Both the position numbers and the translations under genes were made by a program. This document shows, in pieces, positions 42,994 through 50,543 of a stretch of 64,000 nucleotides of DNA. Source of the DNA: an uncultured Eubacteriales bacterium (GTDB lineage Bacteria > Bacillota > Clostridia > Oscillospirales > Oscillospiraceae); NCBI GenBank assembly GCA_900545495.1, contig UQZJ01000015.1:10019-74018 (forward strand), in the 5' to 3' direction. Numbering within the stretch: position 1 is the stretch's first letter; the number at the start of each line of letters is the position of its first letter. Below the pieces are notes generated by a model. The model was not told the DNA's origin. It ran no database searches and saw nothing but the letters and a program-made list of their open reading frames with translations.

Positions 42994-44381
42994 CGCGCAC
43001 CCTCCGGCAGGGTCACGTCGTGGATCCACTTCTTCGACCGGACGCGCCACAGGCAGATGGGGCATTTGATAAAGCTCTCCGCCTGAATGGCCAGGGAGAC
43101 GAACCACGGATCGGCGTCCAGCACCAGCGCCAGCACCGCCGTCAGGGGCAGCGCCACCAGCCACTGGGGCGCCAGATCCAGCGCCGTGGACCAGAATACG
43201 TCGCCGCCCGCCCGGAGGATGCCGGTGACGGCGGAGATGGAGTAGGCGTGCAGCGGGATGCAGGCAAAGCCCGTCACCGCCAGCGTGGTGGCGAGGTGGG
43301 CGCTGAGGTCATACAGCTCGAACAGCGGGAAGATCACCGGCTGGAACAGCAGCGGCACCAGCACCAGCGCGATCACCGCCAGCACCGTACCCACCACCAC
43401 CGTGACCCACGATAACGTCTTGGAGAGCGCCATCAGCTCCTCCCGGCTCTGCCCCTCGCCGATGGCCTTGCCCACCATGACGGCGGTGGCGGCGCCCAGA
43501 CCGAAGCACACCACAAGGAACAGGCGGTTCAGGTTGCCCATGACGGCGTTGGCCGCCAGGAATTCCACGGAGATGGTCATGTGGCCGAGAACCACCGTCA
43601 GCAGGCTGTTGCCAAGACCCCAGAACAGCTCGTTGCCCATGACGGGGGAGGCGTACTTGACGAACCGGCGCAGCATCTCCCAGCCCGGACGCAGCAGCGC
43701 CTTCAGATCCAGCGGAATGACCTTGCTGCGCAGGGCGCAGAACAGGCACACGGCAAACTCCGCCACGCGGCTGAGCAGCGTGGCCAGCGCCGCGCCCTCC
43801 ACCCCCAGCATGGGGAAGCCGCACTTGCCGAAGATCAACAGGTAGTTCAGGCCGGTGTTCAGCACCGTGGACATACCGAACAGCTTCATGCCGAAGCCGG
43901 CGTTCTCCACGCTGCGCTGGGCGCTGACATAGATGGAAGAGAGCATATTGAACACATAGGAAAAGCCGATGAGCCGCAGGTACGGCGCGCCCAGCAGGGA
44001 CAGGTGGTGCTTATTGCTGAGCAGATCCATGATCGCGATCGGCCACAGGAACAGCACCAGCGCAACGAGCAGCGCCAGCGCCACGCCCAGACCGGCCGCC
44101 ACACCGATGGCGCGGCTGATGTTGGTCAGATCCTTCTTGCCCCAGTACTGGCTGATGAGGATGCCCACGCCGGACTGGACGCCGAAGACGATGGAGATTA
44201 GCAGAAATACCGGCACGTTGGCAGCGGTTACCGCCGCCATCTCGTTGTTGCCCAGCTTGCTGACCATGAAGGTATCGATGAGACCCAGCGAGAACGTGAT
44301 GAGGTTCTGCAGGGCGATGGGGCCGGTAAGAGCGGCCAGATAACGGTAGAAGCCTTTATCGCGCTTCAAAGCCTGAAACAT
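42990..44381 (-). CDS. MATE-family multidrug/metabolite exporter
   Basis: A 463-residue membrane protein with 12 predicted helices. Family segments: LTGPIALQNLITFSLGLIDT, VMVSKLGN-like FMVSKLGNNEMAA, and GVQSGVGILISQYWGKKD, repeated in degenerate form in the second half. Exports cationic compounds by sodium or proton antiport in known members; the substrate here is unknown. 30 bp after the cysteine desulfurase gene and overlapping rlmA by 4 bp. Confidence 0.93.
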   Translation of the reverse strand: MFQALKRDKGFYRYLAALTGPIALQNLITFSLGLIDTFMVSKLGNNEMAAVTAANVPVFLLISIVFGVQSGVGILISQYWGKKDLTNISRAIGVAAGLGVALALLVALVLFLWPIAIMDLLSNKHHLSLLGAPYLRLIGFSYVFNMLSSIYVSAQRSVENAGFGMKLFGMSTVLNTGLNYLLIFGKCGFPMLGVEGAALATLLSRVAEFAVCLFCALRSKVIPLDLKALLRPGWEMLRRFVKYASPVMGNELFWGLGNSLLTVVLGHMTISVEFLAANAVMGNLNRLFLVVCFGLGAATAVMVGKAIGEGQSREELMALSKTLSWVTVVVGTVLAVIALVLVPLLFQPVIFPLFELYDLSAHLATTLAVTGFACIPLHAYSISAVTGILRAGGDVFWSTALDLAPQWLVALPLTAVLALVLDADPWFVSLAIQAESFIKCPICLWRVRSKKWIHDVTLPEGAR

Positions 44382-44411
44382 AATTCACCTCAGAAAAATA
44401 GTAATTGTCTA

Positions 44412-45545
44412 TCACAGCATGGGGAAGCGGGCGGCCTGATGCGCCTTCAGCGCGTCGTACAGGGCGTCCACGTCCGATGTGGTGTTGTCGGGGGAGAAGG
44501 AGATGCGGATGACGCCGGCGGCGGTGCGCTTGTCCAGACCCAGCGCCGACACCACATGGCTGGCCTTGCCCTGATGACAGGCGGAGCCGGCGGAGATGCA
44601 GATGCCCTGCGTCCCCAGATCGGTGACGATGTTGGCGCTGGGATAGCCCGCCAGCGACAGCGCCAGAATGTGGGGGGCTGTGCCGCCGCCCACCGGCACC
44701 ATGCCGGGGATGGTCAGCAGCTTTTCCCGGCAGTAGTCCCGCAGCGCCGCCATGTGGGTCAGCTTGGCGTCGTAGTCCTCCAGACGCAGCGCCACCGCCT
44801 TGGCGAAGCCGGCGATCTGGGCGGTGGCCTCCGTGCCGGAGCGCAGGCCCCGCTCCTGCCCGCCGCCGGGCAGCAGCGGCCGCACATTGCGGAACCGGTC
44901 GGAGATGTACAGGGCGCCCACGCCCTTGGGGCCGCCGAGCTTGTGGGCGGACAGGCTCATCATATCCACGCCCCAGCCCTCCGGGTCACAGGGTACCTTC
45001 AAAAAGCCCTGCACCGCGTCGCAGTGCAGCAGGGCGCGGGACTTCCGCTCCCGCAGGAGCCGGGCGGTCTCCGCCACGGGGAAGATGCAGCCCGTCTCGT
45101 TGTTTACCAGCATCATGGACACCAGCACCGTGTCCTCCCGCAGGGCGGATGCCACCTGCTCCACGGTGACGTGGCCGGTGCGGTCGGGCTTGAGGTAGGT
45201 GACCTCATACCCCTGCTGGGTCAGCCAGCGGCACGGCTCCAGCACGGCGCTGTGCTCCACGGCGGTGGTGATGATGTGCTTGCCGATGTGCCGTCCCTGC
45301 CAGACGGCGGCCTGTATGGCCCAGTTGTCCGATTCCGTGCCGCAGGAGGTGAAATACAGACGCTCCGGCGGGCAGTGCAGCGCCCCGGCGACAACGGCGC
45401 GCCAGTCCTCCACGGCTTTTTTCATCTCCTGCCCCGCGGGGTACTGGGAGGAGGGGTTGCCGAAGTGCTGGGTCAGCACCTCATACATGGCGTCCGCCAC
45501 GGCGGCGGGTACCGGCGTGGTGGCGGCGTTATCCAGATAGATCAT
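44412..45545 (-). CDS. Cysteine desulfurase (NifS/IscS-like)
   Basis: A 377-residue PLP enzyme that takes sulfur from cysteine. It starts MIYLDNAATTPVP; the cofactor Lys is in SLSAHKLGGPKG; the His that stacks on PLP is in TAVEHSAVLEP; the persulfide-forming Cys is in SAGSACHQGKAS; and RISFSPDNTT closes the active site. No scaffold protein is adjacent. Since mtaB, a sulfur-inserting tRNA enzyme, is transcribed divergently from the same spacer, sulfur supply for tRNA thiolation is one plausible role. Confidence 0.93.
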   Translation of the reverse strand: MIYLDNAATTPVPAAVADAMYEVLTQHFGNPSSQYPAGQEMKKAVEDWRAVVAGALHCPPERLYFTSCGTESDNWAIQAAVWQGRHIGKHIITTAVEHSAVLEPCRWLTQQGYEVTYLKPDRTGHVTVEQVASALREDTVLVSMMLVNNETGCIFPVAETARLLRERKSRALLHCDAVQGFLKVPCDPEGWGVDMMSLSAHKLGGPKGVGALYISDRFRNVRPLLPGGGQERGLRSGTEATAQIAGFAKAVALRLEDYDAKLTHMAALRDYCREKLLTIPGMVPVGGGTAPHILALSLAGYPSANIVTDLGTQGICISAGSACHQGKASHVVSALGLDKRTAAGVIRISFSPDNTTSDVDALYDALKAHQAARFPML

Positions 45546-45579
45546 GGGAAAAACCTCTCAATTTCATAGGCCGGAGGAC

Positions 45580-45608
45580 TTGCCACCGGCGTAAGTATCC
45601 AGTATAAT
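45580..45608 (+). promoter_or_regulatory. Promoter of the mtaB operon
   Basis: TTGCCA (45580-45585), 17 bases, TATAAT (45603-45608). It lies face to face with the promoter of the opposite gene. Confidence 0.8.
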
Positions 45609-45623
45609 AAAGCGTTACCACCC

Positions 45624-45652
45624 ATTATATCGACATTCGACAGAAAGTGCAA
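45624..45652 (-). promoter_or_regulatory. Promoter of the cysteine desulfurase operon
   Basis: On the minus strand TTGCAC (45652-45647), 17 bases, TATAAT (45629-45624). The predicted start (about 45617) is within a few bases of that of mtaB. Confidence 0.8.
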
Positions 45653-45663
45653 GGAGAATCCCC

Positions 45664-46944
45664 ATGCTGGCAGCGATTTACACATTAGGCTGTAAGGTCA
45701 ATCAATACGAGACGCAGGCCATGGAGCAGGAGCTGGTGCGCCGTGGCCACACGCTGGTGCCGTTTGATGAAAAGGCGGACGTCTATATCGTCAACACCTG
45801 CTCTGTCACTGCCGTCAGCGATAAAAAATCGCGGCAGATGCTGCGGCGCTGCCGGAAGCTGAACCCGGAGGCGGTGGTGGCCGCCTGCGGCTGCTATGTG
45901 CAGACCCATCCGGAGGAGGCGGCGTCGCTGGACATAGACCTTGTGGCGGGTACCGGCGACCGCATGGCGTTTCTGGAGCTGCTGGAGCAGGTGAGCCGGG
46001 AGAAGCAGGTCACGCTGCTGGACGACGCGCTGAAGCGCCGGACGTTCGAGGTGCTGCCCGCCGGCGGCATGGCCGAACGCACCCGCGCCATGCTGAAAGT
46101 GGAGGATGGCTGCGTCAACTTCTGCACCTACTGCATCATCCCCTACGCCCGTGGGCCGGTGCGCTCTCTGCCCAAGGCGGAGGCGGTGTCCCAGACGGAG
46201 CAGCTGCGGCAGGAGGGCTACCGGGAGCTGGTGCTCACCGGCATCGAGATCTCCAGCTGGGGTCACGACCTGAAAAACGGCGAGACGCTCATCGACCTTT
46301 TGGAGGCGGTGTCCGCCGCCGCGGGGGATATGCGGCTGCGTCTGGGCAGTCTGGAGCCCCGCACCATCACGGAGGATTTCTGCCGCCGTGCCGCCGCACT
46401 GCCCAACCTGTGTCCCCACTTCCATCTGTCCCTCCAGTCCGGCTGTGACGATACGCTGAAGCGGATGAACAGGAAATATGACACGGCACGGTTCCGCCAG
46501 TCGGTGACGCTGCTGAACCGGTACTTCGACCGCCCCGCCGTCACCACCGACCTGATCTGCGGCTTCCCGGAGGAGACGGAGGAGGAGTTCGCCCAGACGC
46601 TGGCGTTTATCCGGGACTGCGGCTTCGCCGCCATGCACATCTTCCCCTATTCCATCCGCCCCGGCACCAAGGCGGCGGCCATGGAGCAGGTGCCGCCAGC
46701 CGTCAAGGAGGCGCGGGCCGCCCGGGCCGCACAGGTGGCGGAGGAGCTGCACCGCACCTACCTGAACGGCTGCGTGGGGCAGGTGTACCCGGTGCTGTTT
46801 GAGCAGGTCAAGGACGGTCTCTCCACCGGCCACGCCCCCAACTACATGGAGGTGGCCATGGAGGGAGATAATTTACATAATGTTGTGCGAAACGTGAAGA
46901 TCACCGGCGTAGAAAACGATACACTGCGAGGGGAGTTTACATAA
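45664..46944 (+). CDS. mtaB: tRNA t6A37 methylthiotransferase MtaB
   Basis: A 426-residue radical-SAM enzyme adding a methylthio group to t6A37 in tRNA. N-terminal domain with the three cluster Cys (TLGCKVNQYE, NTCSVTAVS, ACGCYVQTHPEE), the radical-SAM motif VNFCTYCIIPYARGP, the family DLICGFPEETEEEF, and a C-terminal TRAM-like part. The start gives MLAAIYTLGCKVNQ, as in MtaB/YqeV and not MiaB. Its stop shares a base with the yfbR start and lies in a GTTKACATAA motif. Confidence 0.95.
   Translation: MLAAIYTLGCKVNQYETQAMEQELVRRGHTLVPFDEKADVYIVNTCSVTAVSDKKSRQMLRRCRKLNPEAVVAACGCYVQTHPEEAASLDIDLVAGTGDRMAFLELLEQVSREKQVTLLDDALKRRTFEVLPAGGMAERTRAMLKVEDGCVNFCTYCIIPYARGPVRSLPKAEAVSQTEQLRQEGYRELVLTGIEISSWGHDLKNGETLIDLLEAVSAAAGDMRLRLGSLEPRTITEDFCRRAAALPNLCPHFHLSLQSGCDDTLKRMNRKYDTARFRQSVTLLNRYFDRPAVTTDLICGFPEETEEEFAQTLAFIRDCGFAAMHIFPYSIRPGTKAAAMEQVPPAVKEARAARAAQVAEELHRTYLNGCVGQVYPVLFEQVKDGLSTGHAPNYMEVAMEGDNLHNVVRNVKITGVENDTLRGEFT
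46935..46944 (+). repeat. GTTKACATAA motif copy 7
   Basis: Exact GTTTACATAA whose final TAA is the mtaB stop codon and whose last A begins the yfbR ATG. A one-mismatch copy (ATTTACATAA) lies 64 bases upstream at 46871. Confidence 0.6.
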
Positions 46945-47516
46945 TGAGTCACTTTTTTGCCTACATTGACCGAATGCGCTACATCGAGCGCTGGGCGCTG
47001 ATGCGCAACAGCGTCCGGGAGAATATTCAGGAGCACAGCCATCAGGTGGCGGTGCTGGCCCACGCGCTGGCGGTGATCCGCAACGAGCTGTTCGGCGGTC
47101 AGGTGGACGCCGGGCAGGTGGCGGCGGCAGCGCTTTACCACGACGCGGGGGAGATCCTCACCGGCGATATGCCCACACCCATCAAGTATTTCAACCCGGA
47201 GATCCGGGAGGCCTACCGCAAGGTGGAGGAGGTGGCGGACCAGAAGCTGCTGGGGATGCTGCCGCCGGAGCTGCGAACCGTCTATGAAGACATTCTGTGC
47301 CCCGCCGACCCGGAGGTGGAGGAGCTGGTGAAGGCGGCGGACAAGCTCAGCGCCCACATCAAATGTCTGGAGGAGCTGAAGGCCGGCAACGAGGAATTCC
47401 GGCAGGCGGCGCGGCAGACGGCGGAGGCGCTGGACAGCTACGAGCTGCCGGAGCTGCGGTATTTCCGTGAGCATTTCTTAGGCTCGTTCCAGCTGACGCT
47501 GGACGAGATGGAGTGA
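46944..47516 (+). CDS. yfbR: HD-domain 5'-deoxynucleotidase, YfbR-like
   Basis: A 190-residue HD hydrolase that removes phosphate from deoxynucleoside 5'-monophosphates. The metal-binding residues are in QEHSHQVAVLAHALA, LYHDAGEILTGDMPTPIKY and the late Asp of VKAADKLSAHIKC, the pattern of YfbR. Start overlaps the mtaB stop by one base. Second gene of the five-gene operon. Confidence 0.9.
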   Translation: MSHFFAYIDRMRYIERWALMRNSVRENIQEHSHQVAVLAHALAVIRNELFGGQVDAGQVAAAALYHDAGEILTGDMPTPIKYFNPEIREAYRKVEEVADQKLLGMLPPELRTVYEDILCPADPEVEELVKAADKLSAHIKCLEELKAGNEEFRQAARQTAEALDSYELPELRYFREHFLGSFQLTLDEME

Positions 47517-47543
47517 CTTTGTATCCAAAAAGGAGTGACCGAT

Positions 47544-47813
47544 ATGAAAGCGATCGTGACCGTTGTGGGAAAGGATCAGGTGGGGATCATCGCCGGCGTG
47601 TGCAACAAGCTGGCCGACCACCAGATCAATGTGCTGGACATCAGCCAGACCATTATGGAGGGCTATTTCACCATGATGATGGTGGTGGATATGGCGCTGT
47701 GCAGCCGGCCGTTTGATCAGCTGCGTGAGGTGCTGAAGACCTACGGCGAGAGCCGCGGACTGTCCATCCGCATCCAGCGGGAGGATATCTTCGACGCTAT
47801 GCACAAGCTGTAA
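47544..47813 (+). CDS. ACT-domain protein (UPF0237)
   Basis: An 89-residue stand-alone ACT protein starting MKAIVTVVGKDQVGIIAGVC. The fold resembles the glycine-cleavage regulator GcvR, and this family is almost always encoded directly before a UPF0210 gene, as here. It may sense an amino acid and act on that partner; neither activity is proven. Good aaggag site. Confidence 0.93.
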   Translation: MKAIVTVVGKDQVGIIAGVCNKLADHQINVLDISQTIMEGYFTMMMVVDMALCSRPFDQLREVLKTYGESRGLSIRIQREDIFDAMHKL

Positions 47814-47825
47814 GAGGGATACGCC

Positions 47826-49184
47826 ATGCTGAATCTGCAAAATATTTTCGATACCATCGACATGATCGACAAGCAGCATCTGGATATCCGTACCATCACC
47901 ATGGGGATCTCCCTGCTGGACTGCGTCAGCGAGGACGCAGTCCGCTGCTGTCAAAAAATATATGATAAGATCTGCCGCCGTGCGGAGAAGCTGGTGCGTA
48001 CCGGCGAGGACATTGAGAGCGAGTTCGGCATCCCCATTGTCAACAAGCGTATCTCCGTGACGCCTATGGCGCTGGTGGCGGGCAGCTGCGATACCGAGGA
48101 CTATGTGCCGTTTGCCCTGATGTTGGACCGGGCGGCCCATACCTGCGGCGTCAACTTCATCGGCGGCTATTCCGCCTTGGTGCAGAAGGGCTTCACCAAG
48201 GGCGACGAGCTGCTGCTGCGCTCTATTCCGCAGGCGCTGGCCCAGACGGAGCTGGTCTGCTCCAGCGTCAATGTGGGCAGCACGCGGGCCGGCATCAACA
48301 TGGACGCCGTGGCCCGCATGGGCCGCATCATCAAGGAGACGGCGCATCTGACCCGGGCGCAGGACGGCCTTGGCTGCGCCAAGCTGGTGGTGTTCTGCAA
48401 CGCCGTGGAGGACAATCCCTTTATGGCCGGCGCGTTCCACGGCGTGGGCGAGGCGGACAGCGTCATCAATGTGGGCGTGTCCGGCCCCGGCGTGGTGTAC
48501 CACGCCCTGCAAGCCTGCAAGGGTCAGCCCTTTGATGTGGTAGCGGAGACCATCAAGAAAACGGCGTTCCAGATCACCCGCATGGGACAGATGGTGGCGG
48601 CGGAGGCGTCGAAGCGGTTGGATACGCCCTTTGGCATCGTAGACCTGTCGCTGGCTCCCACACCGGCGGTGGGCGACAGTGTGGCTCGCATTCTGGAGGA
48701 GATGGGCCTCGCCGTCTGCGGTACCCACGGTACCACGGCAGCGCTGGCGCTGCTGAACGACGCGGTGAAAAAGGGCGGCGTCATGGCGTCCGGCCATGTG
48801 GGCGGCTTGTCCGGCGCGTTCATCCCGGTGTCGGAGGATGAGGGCATGATCGCCGCCGCGCTGGACGGTACACTGACCATCGACAAGCTGGAGGCCATGA
48901 CCTGCGTGTGTTCCGTGGGACTGGACATGATCGCCGTGCCCGGCAGCACCAGCGCCGAGACGATCTCGGCCATCATCGCCGACGAGGCGGCGGTGGGCAT
49001 GGTGAACAGCAAGACCACCGCCGTGCGCGTGATCCCTGTGGAGGGCGCGGATGTGGGCGATATGGTGGAGATGGGCGGTCTGCTGGGCAGCGCGCCGGTA
49101 ATGCCGGTGCATGAGGCGTCCAGCGCCGACTTTATTGCCCGGGGCGGCCGCATCCCTGCGCCGCTCCAGAGCCTGAAAAACTGA
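47826..49184 (+). CDS. UPF0210 (DUF711/PFL-like) protein
   Basis: A 452-residue cytosolic protein of the UPF0210 family, with a pyruvate-formate-lyase-like ten-stranded barrel in known structures. Typical segments are LDIRTITMGISLLDC, VGSTRAGINMDAVARMG, GVGEADSVINVGVSGPGVV, ASGHVGGLSGAFIPVSED and CSVGLDMIAVPG. No glycyl-radical loop is apparent. Conserved partner of the ACT protein 12 bp upstream. Function unknown. Confidence 0.92.
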   Translation: MLNLQNIFDTIDMIDKQHLDIRTITMGISLLDCVSEDAVRCCQKIYDKICRRAEKLVRTGEDIESEFGIPIVNKRISVTPMALVAGSCDTEDYVPFALMLDRAAHTCGVNFIGGYSALVQKGFTKGDELLLRSIPQALAQTELVCSSVNVGSTRAGINMDAVARMGRIIKETAHLTRAQDGLGCAKLVVFCNAVEDNPFMAGAFHGVGEADSVINVGVSGPGVVYHALQACKGQPFDVVAETIKKTAFQITRMGQMVAAEASKRLDTPFGIVDLSLAPTPAVGDSVARILEEMGLAVCGTHGTTAALALLNDAVKKGGVMASGHVGGLSGAFIPVSEDEGMIAAALDGTLTIDKLEAMTCVCSVGLDMIAVPGSTSAETISAIIADEAAVGMVNSKTTAVRVIPVEGADVGDMVEMGGLLGSAPVMPVHEASSADFIARGGRIPAPLQSLKN

Positions 49185-49900
49185 TGATCCGGGCGGCGCG
49201 GAAGCAAGACCTGCCCCGCATCATGGCGATCTATGACGCGGCGCGGCGGTATATGCGGCAAAACGGCAACCCGACCCAGTGGGGAGACAACTACCCGCCG
49301 GAGTCGATGCTGCGGCAGGACATCGCCTGCGGGCGGCTGTTCGTCATGGAGGACGCAGGCGGCGTGTACGCCGTGTTCGCCTTCCTGCTGGGGGACGACC
49401 CTACCTACGCCTACATCGAGGGGGCGTGGCGGGACGACAGCGCCTACGGTACGCTGCACCGGCTGGGCAGCGACGGCACCCACCACGGCGTGTTCGCGGA
49501 GAGCGCGGCGTGGGCGGCGGGGCGGTGTTCCCATCTGCGGGCGGACACCCACGCCGACAATCTGACCATGCAGCAGTGCTTGGAGCGGGAGGGCTTCATC
49601 CGCTGCGGGACGATCTATGTAGAAGACGGCACGCCTCGCGTGGCGTTTGAAAGGATAACACAAAGGAGAAACGATATGGACCCTATTTTTGAGATCGAGC
49701 TGGGCGAATGCCCCATCTGCCGGGGCGCCGGCATCATGCAGGATGAGCAGGGCTGGAGCGTCTCCGTCAGCTGCATGGACTGCGGCGCGGAGACGGCCGA
49801 CGCGGAGTACCGCACGCCGGAGGAGCGGCTGGAGTCCGCTCGGCGGGTGGCGCTGCTGTGGAACATGGGCAAGGTCATCCACAACGGCATGAGCGACTGA
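49184..49900 (+). CDS. GNAT acetyltransferase read through into a Lar-like zinc protein
   Basis: One open frame of 238 codons joins two parts. Residues 1 to about 160 are a GNAT N-acetyltransferase (MIRAARKQDLPRIMAIYDAA, the acetyl-CoA region HGVFAESAAWAAGR, then ADTHADNLTMQQCLEREGF). From Met165 on, the sequence is a separate-looking 74-residue Cys-rich protein (CPICRGAG, CMDCGAE). No stop separates them, yet aaaggag sits 7 bases before Met165, as if two genes had once been distinct. Both a fusion and the short product may be made. The acetylated substrate is unknown. Confidence 0.75.
   Translation: MIRAARKQDLPRIMAIYDAARRYMRQNGNPTQWGDNYPPESMLRQDIACGRLFVMEDAGGVYAVFAFLLGDDPTYAYIEGAWRDDSAYGTLHRLGSDGTHHGVFAESAAWAAGRCSHLRADTHADNLTMQQCLEREGFIRCGTIYVEDGTPRVAFERITQRRNDMDPIFEIELGECPICRGAGIMQDEQGWSVSVSCMDCGAETADAEYRTPEERLESARRVALLWNMGKVIHNGMSD
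49676..49900 (+). CDS. Internal start: small Lar-family-like zinc-ribbon protein
   Basis: From ATG 49676, preceded by aaaggag at a 7-base distance, a 74-residue protein with paired Cys motifs (CPICRGAG and CMDCGAE) and an Arg-rich helix (RRVALLWNMGKVIHNG) can be made. It resembles the small restriction-alleviation (Lar) and phage-borne zinc-ribbon proteins. It shares its frame with the upstream acetyltransferase. Confidence 0.6.
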   Translation: MDPIFEIELGECPICRGAGIMQDEQGWSVSVSCMDCGAETADAEYRTPEERLESARRVALLWNMGKVIHNGMSD

Positions 49901-49910
49901 AAAGAGAAGC

Positions 49911-49945
49911 GAGAAAGACCCGCGCCATCGGCGCGGGTCTTTCTC
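49911..49945. terminator. Bidirectional terminator
   Basis: A perfect 16-bp stem (gagaaagacccgcgcc / ggcgcgggtctttctc, loop atc) between the acetyltransferase gene and the opposite XRE gene. Confidence 0.92.
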
Positions 49946-49957
49946 TGTCGAAAAATT

Positions 49958-50188
49958 TCATTTTCGCTTTGGCGCGGGATAGGGACGCGGGTCGTCTGTG
50001 CGGCCAAGGAGATAATCTGTGGATACCCGATAATGGTCTGCCAGCGTGATAAGGTGCGGCAAGGGAAGTGTCCGCTTGCCCAACTCATAGTTGCTGTATA
50101 CCCGCTGGTCGATACCGAGCAGAGAAGCGACTTGCTTTTGTGCCAAGTCGTGGTCTTCGCGCAGGTCGCGAAGTCTTGCAATGTACAA
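49958..50188 (-). CDS. Small XRE-family repressor-like regulator
   Basis: A 76-residue DNA-binding protein: RLRDLREDHDLAQKQVASLLG followed by DQRVYSNYELGKRTLP, the XRE helix-turn-helix, and a short tail (YLLGRTDDPRPYP). The best start is TTG 50188 (MYIARLRD) with gaggtgag just upstream; an in-frame GTG at 50197 lies inside that site. Transcribed away from the 76-residue protein gene, with a palindrome in between that it may bind. Confidence 0.88.
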   Translation of the reverse strand: MYIARLRDLREDHDLAQKQVASLLGIDQRVYSNYELGKRTLPLPHLITLADHYRVSTDYLLGRTDDPRPYPAPKRK

Positions 50189-50214
50189 AGCGCTCACCTC
50201 AAGAGCATTATATG

Positions 50215-50232
50215 TACTATCAAAAAATAGTA
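50215..50232. promoter_or_regulatory. Palindromic operator candidate
   Basis: TACTAT, 6 bases, ATAGTA: a perfect inverted repeat in the spacer between the XRE gene and the divergent small gene, ending directly at the -35 box of the latter. ACTAT recurs again at 50240. Confidence 0.65.
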
Positions 50233-50261
50233 TTGCTTACACTATCGTTTGATGGTAAAAT
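50233..50261 (+). promoter_or_regulatory. Promoter of the 76-residue protein gene
   Basis: TTGCTT (50233-50238), 17 bases, TAAAAT (50256-50261), 20 bases before the start codon. Confidence 0.75.
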
Positions 50262-50280
50262 GGGCGGAGGAGGTGAGAAA

Positions 50281-50511
50281 ATGGAGCTATATCAGCAGAT
50301 ACTCGCGTCCCATATCGGGTCGGTAACGATCGACACGCAGACTGCAAAGGAGATCGTGGCGGGCGACAGCTATAAGGCGCTGGAGAAGATCCGGGCGATC
50401 CTTGCAGACGATGCATTGTCCGATGCGGAATGCTTTCGGAAGATAGAGGCCATCGTCTGCATTTTGGAGGAGTTGGGCGGTGACGGCGGCGGCAGACACG
50501 ATTTCGGATAA
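50281..50511 (+). CDS. Small helical protein of unknown function next to an XRE regulator
   Basis: A 76-residue, mostly helical acidic protein (MELYQQILASHIG, ALEKIRAILADDALSDAECF, KIEAIVCILEELG) that I do not recognise. Strong ggaggaggtgag site, its own promoter and its own terminator make it a genuine gene. The divergent XRE gene with an operator over this promoter suggests a two-gene regulatory module. Confidence 0.75.
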   Translation: MELYQQILASHIGSVTIDTQTAKEIVAGDSYKALEKIRAILADDALSDAECFRKIEAIVCILEELGGDGGGRHDFG

Positions 50512-50539
50512 AAAAAGACACGCGAAAGCGTGTCTTTTT
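50512..50539. terminator. Bidirectional terminator
   Basis: A perfect 12-bp stem (aaaaagacacgc / gcgtgtcttttt, loop gaaa) serving the small gene and the converging rpe operon. Confidence 0.93.
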
Positions 50540-50543
50540 CCGT

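Noticed and set aside
46871..46944. GTTTACATAAT as half of a dif (XerC/XerD) site
   Set aside because: The XerD-like half resembles TTATGTAAAC of the Bacillus dif, but the partner half at the needed 6-base spacing is missing, and dif occurs once per chromosome whereas this motif occurs nine times here.
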